A stretch of DNA of 64,000 nt from CAYTGR01 sp964437445 (GCA_964437445.1 CAYTGR010000026.1:1-64000), one strand, 5' to 3'; positions 48,912 to 59,172 are shown, counted from the first letter of the stretch. Program-made: numbers and translations. Notes: a model not told the origin generated them from the letters alone.

Positions 48912-51900
48912 TTCCTGAGGAAAGCGAATTGAAACAGACGGAGCCCTGGTATCGGCGGGCGGGCAGCTGGCTGCGAGGGATATGGCGGGCGGTCACTGAG
49001 CCGTTGCCTGACCTGGAGGCGGATCGCCAGCGGCGGGCACGCTTATTGGCTCAACTGCTGCTCGTTTTCTTTTTGCTGGATGCGTTGTATTGCGGCTGGG
49101 TGGCTCTGCGGGCATTGCGAGCGCTGCATCCATGGTGGCGCGACCCCAGTTTCTATTATGGGACGACCTTTCTGTTGGTGTTGGCCCTGACCTATGGATT
49201 GAGCCGCAGGGGGCATGATCGGCTGGTCGCTGTTTTGCTGATAGAGACCCTCTCGGTCCAGACTTTCACGGCTGCTACTTTCACCTTGCTGGGGCTCTAT
49301 CCTCGCTATCCCACCAGTTCTACCATTTTAGCTTACCTGGTCATGCCGGCCGTTCTGGCCACGATTTTACTACCCGACTCTCTCAGTCTGGTCTTGATAG
49401 TTCTTAACCTGTTGGGGATGTTAGTGTTCCCGTTCTTTTTCCCCCAAATCTCGCTGCCGGATTTCGTGGCCGGACCGTTTATGCTCGTACTTTCAACCTC
49501 TGGATTGCTTCTGATCTCCAGCCTGTATCGCCGGCGGCTGGAGGCCGAGCGACGGCAATCTTTGATCTCCAGTGAGCTGCGTTACCGGACGTTGTTTGAT
49601 GGGGTGCCGGTGGGGATTTACCGCACAACACCTACCGGGCAAGTGTTGGACGCCAATCCGGCGCTGTTACAGATGCTGGGGTACCTGAACCTGGAGACGT
49701 TGTTGGCGTTCCATCCTGAACCGTTCGGAAATTGGGATCCCAATGAGCACCGGCTGTGGCGTGAAACGTTGGAAGAGCAGGGGGTCGTGCAGGGGCATGA
49801 AGTGCAATGGCTGCGCTACGACGGCACGCCCATCTGGGTGCGGGAGAGCACCCGCGCCGTCCGGGGGGCCGATGGGCAAATTATTTACTATGAAGGAGCT
49901 GTGGAAGATGTCACTGCCCGCCGCCAGGCCGAGCAGGAAGTACGGCAGCTGCTGGATCGCCAGCTGGCCGTGGAGCGTTTGGTCGTAGCGCTGAGCGATT
50001 ATACCGATTTGGAGAAGATTTACCGCCGGCTCTACGAGAACGTACATGCCTGGATGGATACCGATTCCTTTTTCATTTCGCTGTATGACCGTGAACGGCG
50101 GATGATCCGCGCGGTCTATGCCGTGGATGAAGGGCGGGAGTTGGATCCCCGCACCCTGCCGGAACTCCCGTTCGCGCCGGAAGGGCGCGGTAAACAGAGC
50201 CAGGTGATTCGGACCGGACAGCCGTTGTATGTCCCTGATGCGCGCGCCACGTGGCAGCAGCATGATACCATTTATGCGGTCAACGCCGACGGCCTGGTGG
50301 TGCAGGTGGATGATCCGGCTTCAGCCGATGATGAATTGAATATCCAATCGGCGCTGCACGTGCCCATGAAGATTTATGGGGAGCCTATCGGTGTCATCCA
50401 GGTGCAAAGCCATCGCCTGGATGCTTATACCCAGGCCGATATTGACCTGTTGACTGCCCTGGCCAGCGTGGCAGCCGTCGCCGTGCAAAATGCGCACCTG
50501 GTGACCGATTTACAGCGTTCCAATGCCGCCCTGGCCCAGCAGATTGTGGAGGAACAACTGGCTGAGGCGGAAATTCGCCGCCGGGCCGCCCAACAGGAAG
50601 ATCTCAACACTGTCATTGCTGCGGCAGCGACGGCCTCCGACCTCCATCAACTGTTGGAGACTGCTCTGGCGTCCACGCTCCATGCGCTCACCCTGGACCT
50701 GGGCGTGGGTTGGGTGGGAGATTGCCTGGCGCTGCACGGCGCTACGGAGCTCCTTTTGCCGGAGCTGGTTGACCTCGTCCGGCAGACCGGCCCGGCGGAG
50801 CTGTTGCAATCCCTCGGCGTGGAAGACTGGCAGCAGGTGGCGACTGAGCCCTGGGTGCTGCTCGCGCCCGCAATGCTTAAGAATGGGCTGCGGGCAACGC
50901 TCACCGTGCCCATCCTGGTGGCCGGCCAGCGGATCGGCGGTTTGAGCTTGCTGAGCGTTGAACCCCGGTCGTGGACGCTGGAGCAGATCACGCTGGCGGA
51001 GGCGGTCGGACGGCAGCTGGGGGGGGCGGCGGAACGGTTGCAGTTGCTGGAACGGATGCAGGAGCAGGCCCACCAGCTCCAGCAGATCATTGACACAGTG
51101 CCGGCCGGCATGGCGCTGCTGGATGCCCGGCTGGATATTTTGCTGGCCAATCCTGTGGCCCAGGAACACCTGGCCGTGCTGTGCCAGTCCGACGCCGAGG
51201 GCCCCTTGCGGGGGCTGAGCCAGTCACCGCTGGCAGAACTGTTCGCCGCGCCGGTTTCCCCCCTGATCCGCGATTTTCAGGTGGCCGGCCCCCCACGCCG
51301 CATCTTTGAGGTAACGACCCACCCGGTTATCGTCAACCAGGCAGCGGAAAACTGGGTGTTGTTGCTGCGGGAGGTGACGAAAGAGCGTGAGCTGCAAGAG
51401 CGGATCCAGCAGCAGGAGAAACTGGCCGTGGTGGGGCAGATGGCGGCCGGGATCGCGCACGATTTCAACAACATCATTTCGGTGATTGTTTTGTATGCGC
51501 AGATGTTGTCGCGCAAACCCTACCTGGCCGCGCTGGATCGGGAGCGCTTGCTGGTGATCCTCCAACAGGCCGGCAACGCGGCCCATCTGATCCAGCAAAT
51601 TCTGGATTTCAGCCGGCGTTCGGTCATTGAACCGGCCCCGTTGGACCTGCTCCCCCTGTTGAAGGAAATGGTCAAGATGGTAGAACGCACGCTGCCGGAG
51701 ACCATCCGCCTGGAACTGACCTACCGCTCGGACGAATATCTGGTGAATGCCGATCCGACCCGTATCCAGCAAGTAGCGATGAACCTGATTGTCAATGCGC
51801 GGGATGCTATGCCTGAGGGGGGAAAGCTCCGCCTGATCCTGACACGGCTGCAAGTGAGGGAAAATGAGCCTCCGCCGCTGCCGGAGTTGACGCCGGGAGG

Positions 51901-52540
51901 GTGGGTCGTCTTTTCGGTCAGTGATACCGGTACCGGCATCCCGCCGGAGGTGCAACCGCACATTTTTGAGCCTTTCTTCACCACCAAATCGCCGGATCGG
52001 GGTACCGGGTTGGGTTTGGCGCAAGTGTACGGCATTGTCACCCAACACGGCGGTTACGTCGGGCTGAAAAGTGCACCGGGCGAGGGAACCACCTTTGATA
52101 TTTATCTGCCGGCGTTGCCGACCGTGCATGGCTTTCGGGCCGATACCGAACCCGCGGCCCTGCCGCAAGGACAGGGCGAGCTGATTTTGTTGGTAGAAGA
52201 TGACACAGCCATCCGGACTGCTGTGGCCAGCACTTTGCAGGCGTTGAATTACCGGGTCTTGCTGGCGGCGAACGGACGGGCAGGATTAGAGCTCTTCAAT
52301 ATGCGACGTGGTGAGATTGCGCTGGTGATCAGCGATCTGGTCATGCCTGAGATGGGCGGGGCTGAACTGGTGCGCGTTTTGAAGCAGCTGGTTCCGGCGG
52401 TCAAGATTTTGATGATGACCGGGTATCCGCTTAAGGGCGGGACTGGATCGTTCAGCACTTTGGACATTGTTGGGTGGCTGCAAAAGCCGGTCAGTGTCTT
52501 TGAATTAGCTCAAGCCGTGAAGCGAGCTTTAGAGGCTTGA
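48896..52540 (+). CDS. Membrane-bound hybrid sensor histidine kinase (PAS-GAF-GAF-PAS-HisKA-HATPase-REC)
   Basis: 1214 residues from the ATG at 48896. TTG at 48929 with GAGGAAAG upstream would shorten it by 11 residues and is a serious alternative. Five or six membrane helices lie at about 51-210. A PAS domain covers about 227-340, GAF domains 360-535 and 580-715, and a second PAS 725-830. The phospho-acceptor H855 is in AAGIAHDFNNIISVI, and the ATPase has NLIVNARDAM (N967) and DTGTGIPP. A C-terminal receiver (1095-1212) has LVISDLVMP with D1147 and the conserved TGYP and LQKPVS. It probably senses small ligands or redox cues and relays phosphate internally. No DNA-binding regulator lies nearby. 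Confidence 0.9.
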   Translation: MGNGIVPEESELKQTEPWYRRAGSWLRGIWRAVTEPLPDLEADRQRRARLLAQLLLVFFLLDALYCGWVALRALRALHPWWRDPSFYYGTTFLLVLALTYGLSRRGHDRLVAVLLIETLSVQTFTAATFTLLGLYPRYPTSSTILAYLVMPAVLATILLPDSLSLVLIVLNLLGMLVFPFFFPQISLPDFVAGPFMLVLSTSGLLLISSLYRRRLEAERRQSLISSELRYRTLFDGVPVGIYRTTPTGQVLDANPALLQMLGYLNLETLLAFHPEPFGNWDPNEHRLWRETLEEQGVVQGHEVQWLRYDGTPIWVRESTRAVRGADGQIIYYEGAVEDVTARRQAEQEVRQLLDRQLAVERLVVALSDYTDLEKIYRRLYENVHAWMDTDSFFISLYDRERRMIRAVYAVDEGRELDPRTLPELPFAPEGRGKQSQVIRTGQPLYVPDARATWQQHDTIYAVNADGLVVQVDDPASADDELNIQSALHVPMKIYGEPIGVIQVQSHRLDAYTQADIDLLTALASVAAVAVQNAHLVTDLQRSNAALAQQIVEEQLAEAEIRRRAAQQEDLNTVIAAAATASDLHQLLETALASTLHALTLDLGVGWVGDCLALHGATELLLPELVDLVRQTGPAELLQSLGVEDWQQVATEPWVLLAPAMLKNGLRATLTVPILVAGQRIGGLSLLSVEPRSWTLEQITLAEAVGRQLGGAAERLQLLERMQEQAHQLQQIIDTVPAGMALLDARLDILLANPVAQEHLAVLCQSDAEGPLRGLSQSPLAELFAAPVSPLIRDFQVAGPPRRIFEVTTHPVIVNQAAENWVLLLREVTKERELQERIQQQEKLAVVGQMAAGIAHDFNNIISVIVLYAQMLSRKPYLAALDRERLLVILQQAGNAAHLIQQILDFSRRSVIEPAPLDLLPLLKEMVKMVERTLPETIRLELTYRSDEYLVNADPTRIQQVAMNLIVNARDAMPEGGKLRLILTRLQVRENEPPPLPELTPGGWVVFSVSDTGTGIPPEVQPHIFEPFFTTKSPDRGTGLGLAQVYGIVTQHGGYVGLKSAPGEGTTFDIYLPALPTVHGFRADTEPAALPQGQGELILLVEDDTAIRTAVASTLQALNYRVLLAANGRAGLELFNMRRGEIALVISDLVMPEMGGAELVRVLKQLVPAVKILMMTGYPLKGGTGSFSTLDIVGWLQKPVSVFELAQAVKRALEA

Positions 52541-52565
52541 AGAGAGCCGGGGAACGAGGCGCAAC

Positions 52566-55079
52566 ATGGGGCAAAAAGGTCACGGAGAGGCGGCCAGACG
52601 TTGGGTGAGCCTGCACAGCACGGCCAGGCGCAGGCGGGAGTTGGCGGCGCGGCGAGAGACGGCGGAAGCGCTGCAACGCCGCAACCGCGAATTGACGCTC
52701 CTCAACCGGGCCGGACAGGCGCTCACTTCCACGCTGGATTTGCAAGAGGTGCTGACCATCGTGTTGGAAGAGGTGCGCCAGCTGCTGGGGATCGTGGCGG
52801 CCTCGGTCTGGCTGATTGACCCGGAGACCGGCGAGCTGGTCTGCCAGCAGGCCACCGGCTCGCAGAGCGAGCGGGTGCGCGGCTGGCGGTTGCCGGTCGG
52901 GCAGGGGCTGGTGGGCTGGGCCGCGCTCACGGGGGAAAATGTGATTGTGGCGGATACCCAGGTCGACAGCCGGCATTACAAAGGGGTGGATCAAAGCACC
53001 GGCCTGGAGCTGCGTTCTATCCTCAGCCTGCCGTTGCGCTCCAAACACGGGATCATTGGCGTCCTGCAAGTAGTTGATAGCGCGGTCGGCCGTTTTGACG
53101 CCGTGACGGTGGCGCTGCTGGAACCGCTGGCCGTTTCGGCGGCCATCGCCGTGGAAAATGCCCGGCTCTACACCCAGATGCAGGAGGAGCTGCTGCGCCG
53201 CCAGCAGGCTGAAGTGGCCTTGCGTGCCAGCGAGCGCCGCTTCCGGGCTTTGGTGGAGCACGGTTCTGACATCATCCTGGTCGTTGATCGGCAGCGACGC
53301 CTGGTTTATGCCAGCCCATCGGTGGAACATCTCCTGGGCTATCCTCCCGGCGAGGAAGCGGGCAAGGATGTGTTTACCTTTTTAACGCCGGAGAGCGTGC
53401 CCAAGGCCAATCTGGATCTGGCCGTCGTGGCCCAACACCCGGAGCTGCCGCATACCGTGGAGGTGGAAGTCTGGCATCGTGACGGCGGGCGTCGTGTCCT
53501 GGAGGGCATTGCCCAGAACCGGTTGGACGATCCCGATGTGGGGGGCGTTATCATCAACCTGCACGACATCACCCCACACCGGCGGAGTGAGGCCGCCTTA
53601 AGCCGGGCGCGCGATTTCTACCTGCTATTGCTGGATAAATTCCCCATCCCGGTCTGGCGCTCGGGCGCCGATGCCAAGTTTAACTATTTCAACCAGGCCT
53701 GGCTGGATTTCACCGGCCGGTCCCTGGCCGATGCCCGTGGCGATGGTTGGATAGAGGACGTTCACCCGGATGAACAACAGCGGTGCCTGGAGGTTTACCT
53801 GGAGGCTTTTCACACCCGCCGACCTTTTGAATGGGAATTCCGGCTGCGCCGCCATGATGGGGAGTATCGTTGGATGCTGGCGATGGGAAGGCCATTTACC
53901 GATCTGGACGGTGAGTTTGCCGGTTATCTCGGCATGGCCTACGATCTTACCGAGCGCCGGGAGGCGGAAGCGGCGTTGCAGCGGCAGGCGTTGATTTTTG
54001 AGAACCTGTATGATGCCATCATTGTGACCGATTTGCAGGGCCGCATCCTGGATTGGAATCCGGCCGCCACGTTGTTATATGGCTACGCCAAAGAGGAACT
54101 GCTCGGCCAGCCTGTGGAGCTGCTCTATCATCCGGATTCCCGGCTGGTTCCGTTGGCCGGGCCGGCTGAAGGAGGGCCTTGTGCTACCCGCCAGGTTGGC
54201 GAGCTCACGTTTGTCCGCAAGGATGGCACCGTGGGTATTTCGGAGACGATGGTCCTGCCCCTTTGCGTGAACGGTGAACAGGTCGCTTTCATCCGGGTCA
54301 ACCGCGATATTACTCAGCGCAAGCAGACCGAAGCGGAACTGCACCGCGCGGTGGCGGAACTGCAGCAGACTAACGCCCGGCTGCAAGAGGCCAACCGCGT
54401 CAAAGAGCTGCTAACCGACGTGATCAGCCATGATTCGGGCACTCCGCTGTCGGTGATCCTGGGGTATACCGACTTGTTGCTGCTGCGCCCGCCCCGGGGC
54501 ATGGCGCCGGAGGTCATCACTACGATCCGCGATAACGCTTTGCAGCTCCAGCAACTGATCCGGGATGCCCTGCTTTACGTCCGCGTGAACAGCACCGGGG
54601 TTTTTCCTTACGAGCCGCGCGATTTGAATGTGCTCCTGCACCAGGTGGTGACCCGCTTTACTCCCTTGTTTGAAGCTGCGCAGATCAAGGTGGATTACCG
54701 GGCTAAGGGCGAGAAAATTGCGCCGCTCAACCCCTTGATTGAGCAGGTCTTTGCCAATTTGCTCAGCAACGCGATCAAATACGCCGCTTCCGGCAAGCGC
54801 TTGGAGATTGATATTCTGGAGCGACCTGGCAGCTATTGCATCTACATCAAGGATTGGGGGACCGGGATCAGCGACGCGAACAAAGAGCGTGTTTTCAGCC
54901 GGCTGGCGCGGATCAGCAAGGTGGGAATCCAGGGCACCGGCCTGGGGTTAGCCATTGTTAAAGAGATTGTAACCCTGCACCACGGCCGCGTCTGGATTGA
55001 GGATAACCCGGAGGGAGGGGCCATCTTCTGGGTGGAGCTGCCGGCCTCAGCGCCGGCCGCTGAGGCCGCCGGGGGGTGA
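52566..55079 (+). CDS. Soluble sensor histidine kinase (GAF-PAS-PAS-PAS-HisKA-HATPase)
   Basis: 837 residues, 25 bp after the first kinase. A GAF domain covers 46-200 (LPVGQGLVGWAALTGENVIVAD). Three PAS domains follow at about 220-340, 345-465 (FNQAWLDFTGRSLADARGDGW) and 470-585. Phospho-acceptor H622 lies in VISHDSGTPLSVILGYTD. The H box has D-S after the histidine instead of the usual E/D-L-R. The ATPase has NLLSNAIKYA (N735), DWGTGI and GTGLGLAIV. No membrane segment and no receiver are present, so it may be cytoplasmic and pass phosphate to the receiver of the preceding protein or to a distant regulator. Confidence 0.88.
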   Translation: MGQKGHGEAARRWVSLHSTARRRRELAARRETAEALQRRNRELTLLNRAGQALTSTLDLQEVLTIVLEEVRQLLGIVAASVWLIDPETGELVCQQATGSQSERVRGWRLPVGQGLVGWAALTGENVIVADTQVDSRHYKGVDQSTGLELRSILSLPLRSKHGIIGVLQVVDSAVGRFDAVTVALLEPLAVSAAIAVENARLYTQMQEELLRRQQAEVALRASERRFRALVEHGSDIILVVDRQRRLVYASPSVEHLLGYPPGEEAGKDVFTFLTPESVPKANLDLAVVAQHPELPHTVEVEVWHRDGGRRVLEGIAQNRLDDPDVGGVIINLHDITPHRRSEAALSRARDFYLLLLDKFPIPVWRSGADAKFNYFNQAWLDFTGRSLADARGDGWIEDVHPDEQQRCLEVYLEAFHTRRPFEWEFRLRRHDGEYRWMLAMGRPFTDLDGEFAGYLGMAYDLTERREAEAALQRQALIFENLYDAIIVTDLQGRILDWNPAATLLYGYAKEELLGQPVELLYHPDSRLVPLAGPAEGGPCATRQVGELTFVRKDGTVGISETMVLPLCVNGEQVAFIRVNRDITQRKQTEAELHRAVAELQQTNARLQEANRVKELLTDVISHDSGTPLSVILGYTDLLLLRPPRGMAPEVITTIRDNALQLQQLIRDALLYVRVNSTGVFPYEPRDLNVLLHQVVTRFTPLFEAAQIKVDYRAKGEKIAPLNPLIEQVFANLLSNAIKYAASGKRLEIDILERPGSYCIYIKDWGTGISDANKERVFSRLARISKVGIQGTGLGLAIVKEIVTLHHGRVWIEDNPEGGAIFWVELPASAPAAEAAGG

Positions 55080-55089
55080 ATAAAGCAGG

Positions 55090-55126
55090 ATTGTTGGTGG
55101 GCAGGCTTTGCCCGTCCACCAACAAT
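55090..55126. terminator. Bidirectional hairpin between convergent genes
   Basis: An 11-bp stem (ATTGTTGGTGG with its complement) plus an inner GGGCA/TGCCC extension lies between the kinase stop and the convergent ParB-Usp gene. Confidence 0.75.
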
Positions 55127-55155
55127 TTGCCTCCAGGAATTTCCGCAGCCGCTTT

Positions 55156-56886
55156 TTACCGGCAGATGAGCACCGGCCAGCGGCTGGCGCGGAGCAGTGC
55201 ATCCACAGTGCTGCCCAGCACCACTTCCAGCATCGGTTTGAAGCCGTAGCCCCCCACGATGAGCAGGTTGCTGTCGCGCTCAGTGGCAGTCTGGAGGATG
55301 GTCTCGGCGACGGGCCCGGTGCGCTGGAGGCCCTCCGCCGCCACATCGTGCGCGGCCAGATACTCCTGGGCGTGGGCCAACATTGTGGTGCTGGGGCGCT
55401 CGCTTTCGGCCACGGTGAGCACCGTCAGCGCCAGACCCCAGTGGCCCGCCAGGTAGGTGGCGACGAAGAGCGCCTCCTCAGCCTTGGGGCTGCCGTCGTA
55501 GGCGAGCAGGGCGCGCTCCAGGGGGTGCACGGCCTGCGGCACGGCTAAGATTGGGCGCGGGCACCGGCGGACCAGGGTGCTGAAGCCGGAACTGAGCCGG
55601 GCGGCCGGCTGCGGGGCGGGCGGATAGGCCAGGTGGACCACCACAAGGTCGGTCCAACCGGAGCGGTCGCAGATGGTGCGGGTGATCTCACCCACCTCCA
55701 CGACCAGGTTGCCGGGAATGCCGGCCTCCGCGCAGCGCCGGGCGAACTCGGCCTGGATGGGGGCGGCCGCGGCTTTCTCGGCCTCCGAGCCAACCACGTG
55801 CAGCCCGCGCAGCCGGCTCCCTTCGCGCCGGGCGATCTCAATCGCCTGCGTCAAGGCCGCCCAGGCAGTATCGCGCCCGCTGATTGGCACCAGTAAGTCG
55901 CTGAAGAGCCGCTCGTCCTGCCGGCCAGACAGCCACATGCGCCGCCACTCCCCCGGTGGCGGGCCGGCTTCCAGCCCATCGGGGGTGAGCCAATCCCGCA
56001 GCTTTTCGCCGACCCGTGCCGCGCTTTTCTGGGGACTGAACCGGTGAAGCAGATCCACCGCGGCTTCCTCCGGGTCAATTTGCCAGCCCAATTCCGTTTC
56101 CAGCGCGGCGCGGTGTTCCGCGCACCACAGGTAGAGATCAGCCTCGGTCCGGCCGGGAAACTCCCGCAAAATTTGCCGCGCGCGGATCACCTGCACAAAG
56201 GGCAAATAGACCGTGTCGTACCAGTGGGTCACCGCCTCAGCATAAGGGATGTCGCGCTTGAAATCCAACCCCATGAAGTATTGGTGAACCCGGATGTGTT
56301 CTATCAGCTCCGCCGTCTTCCCGGCGACGGTCACGGTGAGATCGGCGCCGGGGCGCAGCTCATCCAACCGGGTTTGCTCCAGGAACCCGGCGTACTCGGC
56401 TTTGAGGATCAGCGCTTCGGGGGTGACGTCGGGCGTGAGCGGTACGCGGGTCTGGACCTCGGTCACGTAGGCCTGGATGTGCGTCGCGCCCAGGCTGCGG
56501 GCCACCGAAATCCGGTGGTGCCCGTCTTTGACGAAGTAGGCCTCACCGATCTGGTAGACCTCAATGGGGGGCAGGCCGGTCAACTCGTTGGTCGCCAGCA
56601 AGACACGGGCCCAGCGCTCCTCGTCGGCATCCTGGCGGGGCAGAAACGAGCGGGTGAAGTCGGTGTACCGCCCGGCACTGCCGATGATCGCGTCCAGGGG
56701 GATGTCGTGCAGCCCCTGGTCAGACATCGCCTGAGCGCGCAGCTGCTGGCGGACCTCTTCGTAGGGCAACAGCGCCACCGGCTGGCCGGTCAGGCGGGCC
56801 AGCAGCGCCTCCAGATCGGCCTTCTGGCGCAGCCGGCGGAAATCCTGCGCTGCGCGCCAGAAAGCGCCGTTGCTTCCAAGCGTCAT
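55156..56886 (-). CDS. ParB-like domain fused to tandem universal stress (UspA) domains
   Basis: 576 residues. A ParB/sulfiredoxin-like segment is at 105-145 (IEVYQIGEAYFVKDGHHRISVAR). A helical region with EADLYLWCAEHRAALETELGW (about 240-275) resembles DUF4032. Two UspA domains follow: one at about 330-450 (LFSDLLVPISGRDTAWAALTQAIEIA) that lacks a clear nucleotide motif, and one at 455-576. The latter ends with GGYGFKPMLEVVLGST, a perfect G-x2-G-x9-G-S ATP-binding motif. The combination suggests ATP-dependent stress signalling with a CTP/ATP-using ParB-like head; no function is established. It follows the glycyl radical enzyme gene by 36 bp on the same strand. Confidence 0.78.
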   Translation of the reverse strand: MTLGSNGAFWRAAQDFRRLRQKADLEALLARLTGQPVALLPYEEVRQQLRAQAMSDQGLHDIPLDAIIGSAGRYTDFTRSFLPRQDADEERWARVLLATNELTGLPPIEVYQIGEAYFVKDGHHRISVARSLGATHIQAYVTEVQTRVPLTPDVTPEALILKAEYAGFLEQTRLDELRPGADLTVTVAGKTAELIEHIRVHQYFMGLDFKRDIPYAEAVTHWYDTVYLPFVQVIRARQILREFPGRTEADLYLWCAEHRAALETELGWQIDPEEAAVDLLHRFSPQKSAARVGEKLRDWLTPDGLEAGPPPGEWRRMWLSGRQDERLFSDLLVPISGRDTAWAALTQAIEIARREGSRLRGLHVVGSEAEKAAAAPIQAEFARRCAEAGIPGNLVVEVGEITRTICDRSGWTDLVVVHLAYPPAPQPAARLSSGFSTLVRRCPRPILAVPQAVHPLERALLAYDGSPKAEEALFVATYLAGHWGLALTVLTVAESERPSTTMLAHAQEYLAAHDVAAEGLQRTGPVAETILQTATERDSNLLIVGGYGFKPMLEVVLGSTVDALLRASRWPVLICR

Positions 56887-56922
56887 GGTTGTTTCCTCTT
56901 CTGTTTCCTGGTTCCGGGCCTG

Positions 56923-59172
56923 CTAAAACTGCGTCTGCTCCGTCCGGCTGATGATTTCCTCTTGCAGCGCGCGGCCTAAGTCGCAGAAGTAGTCGCTGTA
57001 GCCCGCCACCCGCACGATCAGGTCGCGGTACTGCTCCGGGTGCGCCTGCGCGGCGCGGAGTGTGGCGGCGTCCACGACGTTGAACTGGATGTGGTGCCCG
57101 TCTAACCGAAAGTAGGCTCGCACCAGTTGGACCAGCCGCTCCAGCCCGGCCTCGTCCTGGAGCAGCGCCGGCGTGAACTTCTGGTTGAGCAGCGTCCCGC
57201 CGGTGCGGATGTGGTCCAGCTTGGCGACAGACTTGAGGACGGCGGTCGGGCCGTGGCGGTCCGCGCCCTGTACCGGCGAGATGCCCTCCGAGAGCGGTGT
57301 GCCGGCCAGCCGCCCGTCGGGCGTCGCGCCGCAGACCGCGCCGAAGTAGACGTGACAGGTGGTCGGCAGCATATCTATGTGGTAGACGCCGCCTTTCGGG
57401 GTGGGGCGGCCATCCACCGCCTGGAAGAAGGTCTCAAAGACGGCGACCATGAGGCGGTCGGCCGCGTCGTCGTCGTTGCCGTAGCGCGGCGTCCGGTGGA
57501 GCAACCGCTGCCGGAGCGCCGCCGCCCCCGCAAAATTGGCCGCTAATGCCGTCAGGAGCGCGTCCATGGAGATGTCCTGCTGCTCAAAGACGTGGGTCTT
57601 GAGCGCGCTCAGCGCGTCGGTGATTGTGCCCAACCCGACGCCCTGGATGTAGGCGGTGTTGTAGCGCGCGCCGCCGGCGTGATAATCCCGCCCGTGGGCG
57701 ATGCAGTCGTCAATCAGGATGGAGAGGAAGGGCGCAGGCAGGTAGCGGGCGTAGAGCCGCTCAATCACGTTGTTGCCGCGGATTTTGAGATCCACAAAGT
57801 AGCGGAGCTGCTGCTGGAAGGCGGCGAAGAGCGCCTCAAAGCTCTGGAACTCACGCGGGTCGCCGGTGGCCGGGCCAAGCTGCCGCCCGGTGCGCGGATC
57901 CACCCCGTTGTGCAGCGTCAGTTCCAGCACCTTGGGCAGGTTGAAGTAGCCGGTCAGAATGTAGCTCTCCTTGCCGAACGCTCCGACCTCCACGCAGCCG
58001 CTTGTCCCGCCGTTGCGCGCATCCACCACCGTTTTGCCCTGGCGGACCAATTCCTGGATGGTCGCGTCGGTGTTGAAGATGGAGGGCTGCCCGTAGCCGG
58101 TGCGGATGATCCGCGCGGCGCGTTGGATGAACGCATCGGGATTTTTCTTGCTCACCTGGATGGAGGCACTCGGTTGCAGGAGCCGTAGCTCCTCCACCAC
58201 GTCTAAGATCAGGTAGGTGACTTCGTTGACGCCGTCGGTGCCATCTTCCTTCAGCCCGCCCAGGTTGATCTGCGCGAAATCGGTGTAGGTACTGCTCTCC
58301 GCCGCCGTCACGCCGACCTTGGGCGGCGCGGGCTGATTGTTGAACTTGATCCAGAAGCATTGGAGCAGCTCCTCGGCCTGAGCGCGCGTCAGCGTCCCGG
58401 CTGCTACCTCCCGCGCGTAGAAGGGGTAGAGGTGCTGGTCCAGCCGCCCCGGCGTGAAGGAGTCCCACGGGTTCAACTCGGTCGTGACGCCCAGGTGGAC
58501 AAACCAGTACGCTTGCAGCGCCTCCCAGAAGGTGCGCGGGGCATGGGCGGGCACGGTGTCGCAGATCTCGGCGATCTGCTCCAACTCCTGCCGGCGTTGC
58601 GGGGAGGGCTCCTGCGCGGCTAACGTGCGGGCCAGGTTGGCGTAGCGCCCGGCGAAGTGGATCAGCGCGTCGGCGCAGATGAGCATCGCCTTGAGCTCTT
58701 CCTGCTTATCGTAAGCATCGGGATCGTTGAGGTAATCCAGCGCGGCTAAGTGGGCCTGGATGGCGGCTTTGAAGTCCAGGAAACCTCGCCGGTAGATTTT
58801 ATCGTCCAGCACGGTGTGACCGGGGGAGCGCTGCTCCATGAACTCGGTGAAGACGCCGGCTTCGTAGGCAGCCTGCCACTCCGGTGTCATTTCCTGGAAG
58901 ATGCGCTCACGCATCGTCCGCCCGCGCCAGAAGGGGATGATCGTCTCTTCGTAGACGCGCCGCGCCTCCGGGCTGACCGCGAACGGGATCTTCTCCCGCG
59001 AGTTGAGCACGTCCAGGTCGGCTAAGGTGTGGCAGCAGAGCTCGGGGTAGGTGGGCGTCGCCTTGGGGGCCGGCCCTTTTTCGCCGACGATCAGTTCGCC
59101 GTCGTGGATGACAAGCGTTTTGTGCTCCAACAGGTATTGAAAGGCCAGTGCGCGCTGGACCGGGATGGAGAA
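56923..59172 (-). CDS. Glycyl radical enzyme, HypD-like (5' end lost in the assembly gap)
   Basis: 749 residues are visible and the N-terminal part is missing because the gene runs into 100 N. The thiyl-radical cysteine lies in NGGTSGCVEVGAFGKESY and the glycyl loop is VRVAGYSDYFCDLGRALQEEI near the C-terminus. The surrounding pattern (GELIVGEKGPAPKATPTYPE; GTSGCVE; RVAGYSDYF) is nearer to trans-4-hydroxyproline dehydratase-type enzymes than to pyruvate formate-lyase. The exact reaction needs a structural comparison. Oxygen sensitivity implies an anaerobic niche. The required radical-SAM activase is not visible and could lie in the gap or elsewhere. Confidence 0.82.
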   Translation of the reverse strand, partial: FSIPVQRALAFQYLLEHKTLVIHDGELIVGEKGPAPKATPTYPELCCHTLADLDVLNSREKIPFAVSPEARRVYEETIIPFWRGRTMRERIFQEMTPEWQAAYEAGVFTEFMEQRSPGHTVLDDKIYRRGFLDFKAAIQAHLAALDYLNDPDAYDKQEELKAMLICADALIHFAGRYANLARTLAAQEPSPQRRQELEQIAEICDTVPAHAPRTFWEALQAYWFVHLGVTTELNPWDSFTPGRLDQHLYPFYAREVAAGTLTRAQAEELLQCFWIKFNNQPAPPKVGVTAAESSTYTDFAQINLGGLKEDGTDGVNEVTYLILDVVEELRLLQPSASIQVSKKNPDAFIQRAARIIRTGYGQPSIFNTDATIQELVRQGKTVVDARNGGTSGCVEVGAFGKESYILTGYFNLPKVLELTLHNGVDPRTGRQLGPATGDPREFQSFEALFAAFQQQLRYFVDLKIRGNNVIERLYARYLPAPFLSILIDDCIAHGRDYHAGGARYNTAYIQGVGLGTITDALSALKTHVFEQQDISMDALLTALAANFAGAAALRQRLLHRTPRYGNDDDAADRLMVAVFETFFQAVDGRPTPKGGVYHIDMLPTTCHVYFGAVCGATPDGRLAGTPLSEGISPVQGADRHGPTAVLKSVAKLDHIRTGGTLLNQKFTPALLQDEAGLERLVQLVRAYFRLDGHHIQFNVVDAATLRAAQAHPEQYRDLIVRVAGYSDYFCDLGRALQEEIISRTEQTQF

